From: Chloroflexota bacterium
GTDB taxonomy: Bacteria > Chloroflexota > Chloroflexia > Thermomicrobiales > UBA6265
NCBI GenBank assembly: GCA_019348515.1
Contig: JAHWJF010000290.1
Coordinates: 1 to 5,398 of the forward strand
Direction: 5' to 3'
DNA length: 5,398 bases
Position numbers and translations under genes: made by a program. Positions 1 through 4,742 of this stretch are shown here, in pieces. Under the pieces are notes generated by a model, which saw only the letters and a program-made list of their open reading frames with translations, did not search any database and was not told where the DNA came from. Numbering within the stretch: position 1 is the stretch's first letter; every line of letters starts with the position of its first letter.

Positions 1-275
1 ATGCCGGAGCCGACAGTTCGCACGTCCTCGGTCACCCTGAGCCGCTGCTCCAGGTCGACCTCGCCGGCTTCCACCTGACGATACAGCTCGATCAGAATCG
101 GCACCTTGATCGTGCTCGCCGTGGCGGTAGTCTCGTCGGCGTTGACCCGAATTTCCTCACCCGTATCGAGTTGCTTCGCCGCGACCCCGCCCGTTCCTGG
201 AAAGTCCGCAAATTCCCGCTCGATGGCGGCAATCACCGTCTCGCGTTGGGTGTCCGTTGTCGCTTCGACTCCCAT
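1..275 (-). CDS. Class A beta-lactamase-like serine hydrolase, N-terminal part
   Basis: Reading leftward from an ATG at 275, the frame stays open to the window edge and gives 91 codons; the C-terminal part is missing. The product starts MGVEATTDTQRE and contains the SxxK nucleophile motif S54-T-I-K57, followed by VPILIELY and then a VGSG stretch at the edge. In class A beta-lactamases and related penicillin-interactive hydrolases (COG2367 type) the SxxK serine is acylated, and this helix-then-VGSG order is typical. The SDN and KTG motifs would lie outside the window. An AGGAAGGG ribosome binding site (281-288) sits 5 nt before the ATG. The upstream in-frame codons contain no start before a stop at 315-317, so this start is firm and there is no signal peptide. 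Whether it hydrolyses beta-lactams or is an esterase or peptidase-like relative cannot be told. Confidence 0.83.
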   Translation of the reverse strand, partial: MGVEATTDTQRETVIAAIEREFADFPGTGGVAAKQLDTGEEIRVNADETTATASTIKVPILIELYRQVEAGEVDLEQRLRVTEDVRTVGSG

Positions 276-280
276 GGCAT

Positions 281-288
281 CCCTTCCT
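281..288 (-). promoter_or_regulatory. Ribosome binding site of the serine hydrolase gene
   Basis: On the minus strand this reads AGGAAGGG, 5 nt upstream of the ATG at 275. It fixes the start codon and with it the absence of a signal peptide. Confidence 0.7.
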
Positions 289-442
289 GCACGTCGACCC
301 CACGACCCACAATCTCAACCACCACCTCGCGCTGCCGCCAAGTTTGACCTCCCACGCCACGCACAAGGGAAGAAAACATCACAATCAGGTCAAGGATTAT
401 GACAGCGATGTGGCCGATCCCCGAGCGAAGCGGCGCCCTTCT

Positions 443-454
443 CCACGAGCGTGG
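443..454. promoter_or_regulatory. Short inverted repeat in the divergent intergenic region
   Basis: CCACG-AG-CGTGG is a perfect 5-bp inverted repeat with a 2-bp centre, lying about 60 nt before the DUF2267 start, in the region between two divergent genes. It could be an operator. A match this short can occur by chance in GC-rich DNA, and I found no convincing -35/-10 pair next to it. Confidence 0.2.
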
Positions 455-501
455 TGGCACGCTGATTGCGGGGTGGATAGTAGGCATTCGTGTTGCATCT
501 T

Positions 502-507
502 GGGAGG
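502..507 (+). promoter_or_regulatory. Ribosome binding site of the DUF2267 gene
   Basis: GGGAGG lies 6 nt before the ATG at 514. This favours that ATG over an in-frame GTG at 490, which would place the site inside the coding region. Confidence 0.75.
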
Positions 508-513
508 ATCATT

Positions 514-972
514 ATGTCTATAAACAGTGTCGAGGCTTTCGATACCACCGTCCAGAAGACCAATGAATGGTTACGAGATATTAGCAACGAGCTTGGCGAC
601 GACAATCGCCGTCACCCCAATCTCGCCCTCCGCGGCACGCTTCATGCCGTCCGCGACTTCCTGCCGATCGAAGAGTCGGCCCACCTTTCAGCTCAGTTGC
701 CTATGCTGGTGCGGGGGATCTACTTCGAGGGTTGGAACCCGACTAATGTACCGGAGAAGGACCGCTCTCGCGAGAGTTTCCTCAGTCGCACCGAGCAGGC
801 CCTGGAGCGGGCTCTATGGAAGGAGGATTACCAGATCGACACAGAAAAGGCCGCACGGACAGTCCTGCGTGTCCTTTCCGATCGCATCTCTGCCGGGGAA
901 GTGGAACAAGTTCGGCATGTGCTGCCGGAGCCCGTCCGCGAGCTCTGGCCGGAGCCGGTCGCGACCCGCTAA
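514..972 (+). CDS. DUF2267 domain-containing protein
   Basis: The product is 152 residues from the ATG at 514, which has a GGGAGG site 6 nt upstream; a GTG at 490 would add 8 residues but lacks its own site. The family signature is clear in the middle: HAVRDFLPIEESAHLSAQLP, then MLVRGIYFEGWNP, followed by a helical region with repeated small-residue and leucine spacing. The length is close to that of the family (PF10025), which is a single all-helical domain. There is no signal peptide or membrane segment and no cysteine, so a soluble cytoplasmic protein is expected. The molecular function of DUF2267 proteins is not established. The gene is divergent from the serine hydrolase and is followed after 22 nt by a strong hairpin, so it is probably a single-gene transcript. 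Confidence 0.87.
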   Translation: MSINSVEAFDTTVQKTNEWLRDISNELGDDNRRHPNLALRGTLHAVRDFLPIEESAHLSAQLPMLVRGIYFEGWNPTNVPEKDRSRESFLSRTEQALERALWKEDYQIDTEKAARTVLRVLSDRISAGEVEQVRHVLPEPVRELWPEPVATR

Positions 973-994
973 CAGGGTCCACCACACCGTCGAG

Positions 995-1025
995 CGCGAC
1001 GCGCCGGATTCTCCGGCGCGTCGCG
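995..1025 (+). terminator. Perfect 14-bp hairpin after DUF2267
   Basis: The arms at 995-1008 and 1012-1025 (CGCGACGCGCCGGA and its exact complement) are separated by a 3-nt loop TTC, starting 22 nt after the DUF2267 stop. Stem strength and position fit a transcription terminator. No T-run follows (the next bases are TGTGATTACC), so it is not a textbook intrinsic terminator; it may act bidirectionally or protect the 3' end of the message. Confidence 0.65.
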
Positions 1026-1158
1026 TGTGATTACCAGTGCAGACGGGAATTCCCGCGACGCTGCCCCAAACCATCCAGTGCCTGAGATTGAAACGGTCTG
1101 ATTCGGCGTTACGGTCGGCCCGTCCGAAGGCCGTGCGCCGCCTCGTCAGATGGTCTAG

Positions 1159-1296
1159 CCGTTGAAAAAAGCGCGCCGGTGGCCACATCGAGGCCGAAAT
1201 AGGTCTACCGGGAGTTGAGCAAGATTCCCGCGCAAAATGGCGTAGTTACAGCCGCTCGAAGGTCTCGGAACCGGATTCCGAAGCCTTCTTCAACAG
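1159..1296. repeat. Possible small inverted-repeat (MITE-like) element
   Basis: The left end CCGTTGAAAAAAGC (1159-1172) and the complement of the right end (1283-1296), CTGTTGAAGAAGGC, match at 11 of 14 positions. The right end also matches 12 of 13 bases of TGTTGAAAAAGGC at 4686-4698, close to the transposase relic. Ends of the type TGTTGAAAAA are common at insertion sequence termini. The 138-bp interior has no gene; one frame is open through it without a start codon. I see no target-site duplication, so this may be a decayed non-autonomous element or chance. Confidence 0.35.
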
Positions 1297-1428
1297 TTAC
1301 TCATGACCCTATGGGCCACGACCGGAACACGAACATGACCGCGCCGTTCTCCGCACCCCGGCACTCGCGCGCCCAGCAGCGCTGTTTTCCGACCAGTGCG
1401 TTATGCCCCGGAGGGGCACCACCGCCTC

Positions 1429-1457
1429 ATGAAAAGCGGTCCCGGCGGCGGTAGACT
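1429..1457 (+). promoter_or_regulatory. Weak promoter-like pair
   Basis: ATGAAA (1429-1434) and TAGACT (1452-1457) each match the -35 and -10 consensus at 4 of 6 bases, with an ideal 17-nt spacer. Transcription would run into the hairpin cluster and antisense to the Kelch gene end. The -10 lies in an 11-mer, CGGTAGACTGC (1449-1459), that recurs at 4720-4730. The evidence is sequence match only. Confidence 0.2.
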
Positions 1458-1529
1458 GCCACCAGGCAGCGGCCACCGAGGGCCGGCTCGCGCCTGGTGT
1501 CGTGGGCCCGGAGACCCGTGTGGCCCCGG

Positions 1530-1545
1530 GGTGCCCGAAGGCACC
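1530..1545 (-). terminator. UUCG hairpin downstream of the Kelch gene
   Basis: Read on the minus strand this is GGTGCC-TTCG-GGCACC, a 6-bp stem closed by a cUUCGg tetraloop, about 150 nt after the Kelch stop. It resembles a terminator stem but has no T-run, and it may instead be part of the hairpin cluster around it. Confidence 0.3.
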
Positions 1546-1697
1546 ACCGACTGTCGCTATTCACGCAGGGAAGCAGGCAAAGCAGACCCTGCTTCTGCCG
1601 GTGCCCCAGGCTGGTCGTCCCCCTCCATTTTCAAAGCAGCAGGCTGAAGCATTATGGGAACCACTAGGTCGTCGGCGTGCTGGTCAGTGGCGACCCG

Positions 1698-2702
1698 CTA
1701 CGGCACGAACGCTTCATTTGCGCCGCTCGCGGAGCCACCGGGCGTGGGGCCGCCGGCGACGACGTAGACGACGTCGCCGAGTGTGACGGCGCCCAGGCCG
1801 TGACGCGGCGTGGGCATCCTCGCGCGGACACGCCAGGCATCGGTTCGCGGATCGTACTCCTCGTTCTCGTCGAAAGTCTGGCTTGGGTTCTCGCCGCCGA
1901 AGACGTAGATGCGGTCGCCGAGCACGGCGGCGGCGATGCCGCTGCGCGGCGTCGGCATGGCGGCGCGCGGACGCCAAGCGTCAGCCTGCAGATCGTACTC
2001 TTCGTTCGTGCCGACGTTGTTCGACCAGTCCTCCAGGCGACCGCCAATCGCGTACAGCTTGCTGCCGACGGCGGCGAGGGCGAAGTGGTCCCGCGCGGTC
2101 GGCATCGGCTGCCGCTCCTCCCAGCGGTCGCTCCCTGGATCGTAAACCTCGAGCGCCCCGGTGACACCGTCGGCGCCGACGCCACCGAGCGCGTAGAGCC
2201 GGTCGTCGAGGGTCGCGACCGCGAGCGCACCGCGCGCGGTCGGCAGTGGCGCGATCTGGCGCCAGGCGTCGGTCGCGGGCTCGTACTCCAGCAGACTATC
2301 GAGCGGACGACCGCCGCCGTCGTAGCCACCGACAAGGTAGAGTTTGTCGCCGATCGCGGCCGCGCCGGAGTGATTGAGGCCGATCGGGATGGCCGCCCGC
2401 TGACGCCACGTGTCGGTCACAGGGTCGTACTCTTCGTTCGCGGTGGCGGCATCGGGGTCGTAGCCGCCGAGCACGTAGATCCGATTGCCGACTGCGGCGG
2501 CGGCGACCTCGCTACGCGGCGTGGGCACCTCCGCCTTGCTGGCCCAGGCGCCAGGCGAGTCGCTGGCGGGCGTGGGGGACGCCAGCGTCGTAGTCAGCGT
2601 GACTGACGGTGGCGGCGAGCCGACCTGCCATGCCGCCGACCGGGGGAGCATTGCGACAAAGGGCAGCGATGCGGCGAGCAGCCGTCTGCGCGTGAACACC
2701 AT
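1698..2702 (-). CDS. Tat-exported six-bladed Kelch-repeat protein
   Basis: The product is 334 residues. The N terminus MVFTRRRLLAASLP is a twin-arginine signal, with likely cleavage after the SAA at 22-24, so the protein is exported folded. A threonine/serine/proline linker (about 26-52) leads into six Kelch motifs. Their diglycines are at 79-80, 125-126, 173-174, 220-221, 269-270 and 317-318, and the matching tryptophans at 99, 147, 194, 243 and 290. W53 before the first motif can close the sixth blade from the N terminus. NEEYD recurs in blades 1, 4 and 5. There is no cysteine and no second domain, so this is a bare propeller; ligand and partner are unknown. The ribosome binding site is weak (nothing better than GGAAA about 20 nt away), but the Tat motif supports this start. 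It lies downstream of the PQQ-type gene on the same strand, with a hairpin between them. Confidence 0.93.
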   Translation of the reverse strand: MVFTRRRLLAASLPFVAMLPRSAAWQVGSPPPSVTLTTTLASPTPASDSPGAWASKAEVPTPRSEVAAAAVGNRIYVLGGYDPDAATANEEYDPVTDTWRQRAAIPIGLNHSGAAAIGDKLYLVGGYDGGGRPLDSLLEYEPATDAWRQIAPLPTARGALAVATLDDRLYALGGVGADGVTGALEVYDPGSDRWEERQPMPTARDHFALAAVGSKLYAIGGRLEDWSNNVGTNEEYDLQADAWRPRAAMPTPRSGIAAAVLGDRIYVFGGENPSQTFDENEEYDPRTDAWRVRARMPTPRHGLGAVTLGDVVYVVAGGPTPGGSASGANEAFVP

Positions 2703-2867
2703 GAAGTGTATCTTGTTTCCAGGGCCCTCTGCTATCCGGCAATGCGGCGATACGGGACGGAGAGCGGGTAGCAGCCGTCGGCCGTGGAGGGCTCCCGTGG
2801 CAGCATGGGAAGCTGACAGGCCCCGGACCGAAGGCCAGGGGCCTGTTGACGGCTCTAGGACCGGCGA
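2703..2867 (-). other. Spacer between the PQQ-type and Kelch genes
   Basis: This 165-bp gap on the coding strand of both propeller genes holds the hairpin at 2816-2846 next to the PQQ-type gene and about 110 bp before the Kelch start that should contain the Kelch promoter. I could not find a convincing -35/-10 pair there. Confidence 0.5.
2816..2846 (-). terminator. Hairpin terminator of the PQQ-type gene
   Basis: The outer arms ACAGGCCCC/GGGGCCTGT form 9 perfect base pairs. On the minus strand the 13-nt interior, TGGCCTTCGGTCC, folds further into a short stem with a cUUCGg tetraloop (one bulged T and one C-T mismatch). It begins 21 nt after the stop codon at 2868-2870. Only a short TTCCC follows, so the usual T-run is missing, but position and stability fit termination and suggest that the Kelch gene is transcribed separately. 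Confidence 0.65.
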
Positions 2868-4514
2868 TTACGAGACCGGGGTGGCTGCTGCAGGCGTGGC
2901 CTGAGGCGCGCCGAGCCGGAAGGCGACAAGCTGGGCGTTCTGGCTGGCGCCCGCACCGACGATGATCGTGTCCTCGACCACGGCCGGCCAAGCGATCAGC
3001 GGGACGGCCAGCTGCGCCCGCCACACTTCTTCCCCGCTGTTCCGGTCGAGGGCGAATATGGTCCCCTCGAACGTGGAGGCGACGACCAAGTCGTTGACGA
3101 CCGTCGCCGCGCCGAACGGCACCGCATCGGTCTCGTGGGTCCACTGGATCTCGCCCGTGGCCGCGTCCAATGCCACGATGACGCCCGTGCCCTCAGTGAC
3201 TTCGGTCATCCGCTCAGCCCGTTGCACGGCCTCGGATCCGGTCTCAGCATCGTGCCCGGTCGCCGTGTACGGCGTGGGCAAGTTGGCGACCGAGGCATAG
3301 ACCACGCCATCGGCGAAGGCCATCGGCGTCTCGACACCACCATACACACCCGGCATCACCATGATCGTCTCGCCCTCGGGCACCGCCTCGAGCTCGTCGT
3401 TCTGGTGCTCACCAACCGACGTGTCCCAGATCGTCTCCCCGGTTTCCCGGTCGAAAGCGAGCACGCGTCCAAGCTTGCCGGCGCCGATGACGACATCGCG
3501 CTCACCGCCGTCGATGGTGACGGTGGCGAGGATTGGGGAGAGGTGGAAGTCGAGGTCAAACAGGTCGTGGGGCTTGACCTGGTTGTACCAGAGGAGCTCG
3601 CCGCTGTTCCGGTCGAGGGCGATTATGGAACTGCTGTAGAGGTTCGGTCCGGGGCGGCTGCTGGCGTTCGGATAGTCCACCGTGCCCGGGAAGGGGGCGG
3701 GGTTGCCGGTCCCGTAGAAGAGCATGTCGCGCTCGCTGTCGATGGCTGGCGGGAACCACAACCCGGCCCCGGAGTTGACCTCGGGATTACCCCAGAAGCC
3801 TTCCTCGACCGTCTGGAACGACCACCGCACTTCGCCGGTCTCCTGGTCGAGCGCGTAGGCGATCCCGGTTGCCCCGCCGGCGTAGCCGCGCAGCCCGAGA
3901 TCTTCCTCAGCGGCCAAGACGCCGGCCAGGGTGCTCACGTAGACCGTATCGTCGTAGACCGTCGGCTGGATGGCGCCGGTCGGCCCCTCCAGTTGCACGG
4001 CCCACAGCTCCTCCCCGGTCTCCATGTCCAGCGCGCTCACCGTGTCGACGCTGGAGGTGACGAAGACCTTCCCCCAGCCCACGGCCGGGCCGTTGGGCCC
4101 GACGACGGGGTTGTCGTAGATGTGCTCCCAAAGCATCTCGCCCGTCTCGAAGTCGAGGGCGACGACGTTGCTGGCCAGGTCCTGGATGTAGACCACGCCG
4201 TCGATGACGATCGGGTTGGACGAGAACGAGCCGTATGGCCCGGTGCCCGGAATCGGGAATGACCACGCTTCCCCCAGCTCGTTGACGTTCTCGCTCGAGA
4301 TGGCGGCGTCCATCGTCGCTCGAGTGTTGGCGTAGTCCCGGTTGGGCAACGGCCATGCAGCCGTATTGGCCGCTACCTCTTCCGGCGCTCCGGCAGCGAC
4401 TGCGGGTGTTGCCTCCTGCGCCCGCACTTTGAAGGCTGGCGGCAAGGTCAACCCCGTGAGGCCGAGGGCGAGCGGGGCGGCAAGCAACGGACGACGTGAG
4501 AAGCGGCGGGACAT
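2868..4514 (-). CDS. Tat-exported PQQ-type beta-propeller protein (quinoprotein dehydrogenase-like)
   Basis: The product is 548 residues from the ATG at 4514. The N terminus has a twin-arginine signal (R3R4, R7R8 then PLLAAPLALGLTGL) and a likely cleavage after VRA at 30-32. W54..D60..NTR is the usual opening of quinoprotein propellers. Seven blade motifs of the A(L/F)D..(T/S)GE..W type follow (for example 119-129, 161-171, 221-231, 299-309), consistent with an eight-bladed propeller. GTGNPAPF (268-275), W253, AEEDLGLRG (202-210), D301 and the PHD at 315-317 match, by recalled alignment, the calcium/PQQ site of PQQ alcohol dehydrogenases. The vicinal cysteine pair of classical enzymes is absent (no cysteine at all), and there is no cytochrome c domain. 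The C terminus is alanine/threonine/proline-rich. The role is probably an exported dehydrogenase, substrate unknown; a non-catalytic propeller is the alternative. Confidence 0.9.
   Translation of the reverse strand: MSRRFSRRPLLAAPLALGLTGLTLPPAFKVRAQEATPAVAAGAPEEVAANTAAWPLPNRDYANTRATMDAAISSENVNELGEAWSFPIPGTGPYGSFSSNPIVIDGVVYIQDLASNVVALDFETGEMLWEHIYDNPVVGPNGPAVGWGKVFVTSSVDTVSALDMETGEELWAVQLEGPTGAIQPTVYDDTVYVSTLAGVLAAEEDLGLRGYAGGATGIAYALDQETGEVRWSFQTVEEGFWGNPEVNSGAGLWFPPAIDSERDMLFYGTGNPAPFPGTVDYPNASSRPGPNLYSSSIIALDRNSGELLWYNQVKPHDLFDLDFHLSPILATVTIDGGERDVVIGAGKLGRVLAFDRETGETIWDTSVGEHQNDELEAVPEGETIMVMPGVYGGVETPMAFADGVVYASVANLPTPYTATGHDAETGSEAVQRAERMTEVTEGTGVIVALDAATGEIQWTHETDAVPFGAATVVNDLVVASTFEGTIFALDRNSGEEVWRAQLAVPLIAWPAVVEDTIIVGAGASQNAQLVAFRLGAPQATPAAATPVS
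3034..3061 (-). repeat. 28-bp intragenic repeat, copy A (C-terminal blade)
   Basis: This stretch matches 3601-3628 at 27 of 28 bases, including 22 consecutive identities. It encodes the ALDRNSGE segment of the last blade motif. Other blades have the same kind of motif but different codons, which points to a recent copy or gene conversion between blades. Confidence 0.8.
3601..3628 (-). repeat. 28-bp intragenic repeat, copy B (middle blade)
   Basis: This is the partner of 3034-3061, encoding the ALDRNSGE segment around residues 299-306, which contains the putative catalytic D301. The only difference between copies is one A/T change. Confidence 0.8.
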
Positions 4515-4520
4515 CATGTG

Positions 4521-4526
4521 CTCCTT
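4521..4526 (-). promoter_or_regulatory. Ribosome binding site deciding the PQQ-type start
   Basis: AAGGAG on the minus strand lies 6 nt before the ATG at 4514 and only 3 nt before an adjacent ATG at 4517. The first spacing is better, so the 4514 start is preferred; either one leaves the Tat signal at the N terminus. Confidence 0.75.
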
Positions 4527-4685
4527 CGGGATGGACCACCGGGGTGCAACCACAGCCCAGTGGGCAGAGGGCCGGGTCGATGCCGCACGAGCGCGGCCTG
4601 GAGAACGTCTCGCACGAGTCATGCCGAGCTACGTTCTTCGCCGGGGGAGAGCCCGGCTCCAGTTGATTCCTGTAAGCGTGCTACG

Positions 4686-4698
4686 TGTTGAAAAAGGC
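4686..4698 (+). repeat. Possible left terminal inverted repeat of the IS relic
   Basis: TGTTGAAAAAGGC has the form of an insertion sequence end and matches the complement of 1283-1295 at 12 of 13 bases. It lies about 60 bp before the first recognisable transposase codons. If it is the true left end, most of the transposase N-terminal half has been lost by internal deletion. No partner end is in the window. Confidence 0.35.
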
Positions 4699-4742
4699 GG
4701 CGTGCTCCGGCACCTCTTACGGTAGACTGCGCGCGTTCCCAA

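Larger units (their letters stand above)
1404..1595. ncRNA. Hairpin cluster, candidate structured RNA of unknown family
   Basis: Five consecutive hairpins can be drawn. They are TGCCCC/GGGGCA (1404-1418, GGA loop), ACCGC/GCGGT (1421-1440), CACCAGGC/GCCTGGTG (1460-1499, enclosing a nested CGGCC/GGCCG stem), GGTGCC/GGCACC (1530-1545) and GAAGCAGG/CCTGCTTC (1570-1595). All stems listed are perfect. On the minus strand the fourth has a cUUCGg tetraloop, the most stable kind. The decamer GGCACCACCG occurs at the end of two of them (1415-1424 and 1540-1549). I do not recognise RNase P, tmRNA, SRP, 6S or a riboswitch core. The transcribed strand is undecided: a promoter-like pair on plus starts at 1429, while minus-strand reading would make this the 3' region of the Kelch transcript. 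Confidence 0.3.
973..1697. other. Gene-free region between convergent genes
   Basis: These 725 bases lie between the DUF2267 stop (plus) and the Kelch gene stop (minus). I see no credible coding gene: the open frames lack ribosome binding sites and give arginine/proline-rich or otherwise unrecognisable translations. The region holds the terminator-like hairpin at 995-1025, a 12-bp palindrome CGGGAATTCCCG at 1044-1055, an imperfect inverted-repeat pair that may delimit a small element (1159-1296), a TCGGAA/TTCCGA hairpin at 1265-1281, and a dense hairpin cluster at 1404-1595. A gene-free stretch this long between two genes that end towards each other is unusual, since such gaps normally only need room for terminators. 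Confidence 0.6.
4515..4742. other. Upstream region of the PQQ-type gene and edge of the IS relic
   Basis: This is a non-coding stretch between the minus-strand PQQ-type gene and the plus-strand transposase relic. It should carry the PQQ-type promoter, but I see no clear consensus. It contains a 6-bp hairpin GCCGGG/CCCGGC (4640-4657, 6-nt loop), the insertion-sequence-like end TGTTGAAAAAGGC (4686-4698) and a second copy of CGGTAGACTGC (4720-4730). The minus-strand frame of the PQQ-type gene is open back to an ATG at 4622, but that extension is not supported. Confidence 0.5.

Noticed and set aside
344..349. TTGACC as a -35 box for DUF2267
   Set aside because: No acceptable -10 at 16-18 nt spacing, and the distance to the gene is large.
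527..1030. Plus-strand open frame overlapping DUF2267 in another frame
   Set aside because: Its arginine/serine-rich translation has no family features, while the DUF2267 frame has motifs and a ribosome binding site.
1044..1055. Perfect palindrome CGGGAATTCCCG
   Set aside because: A single 12-bp palindrome with no nearby promoter or second copy; too little to call a site.
1261..1284. tRNA T-arm-like sequence GGAACCGGATTCC
   Set aside because: The loop is 5 nt and lacks TTCGA; no acceptor or anticodon arms are nearby.
1530..1545. Resemblance of GGTGCCTTCGGG (minus) to a 16S rRNA helix
   Set aside because: Similarity stops at the tetraloop hairpin; flanking sequence does not match rRNA.
961..1700. 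11-bp identity GCGACCCGCTA at the ends of the DUF2267 and Kelch genes
   Set aside because: The match is short and read on opposite coding strands in the two genes; no longer similarity surrounds it, so chance is likely.
1215..1786. Small plus-strand open frames in the gene-free region
   Set aside because: They have no ribosome binding sites, their translations are proline/arginine-rich, and they overlap the hairpin cluster.
1677..2606. Long plus-strand open frame opposite the Kelch gene
   Set aside because: It is antisense to a gene with clear repeats and a Tat signal; its translation has no recognisable domain and reflects GC-rich codon structure.
3135..4262. 375-codon plus-strand open frame opposite the PQQ-type gene
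   Set aside because: It mirrors the propeller repeats on the other strand, has no ribosome binding site and no family features.
4515..4622. Extended start of the PQQ-type gene at 4622
   Set aside because: It would add 36 basic residues before the Tat signal. AAGGAG 6 nt before the ATG at 4514 and the signal peptide position support the shorter form.
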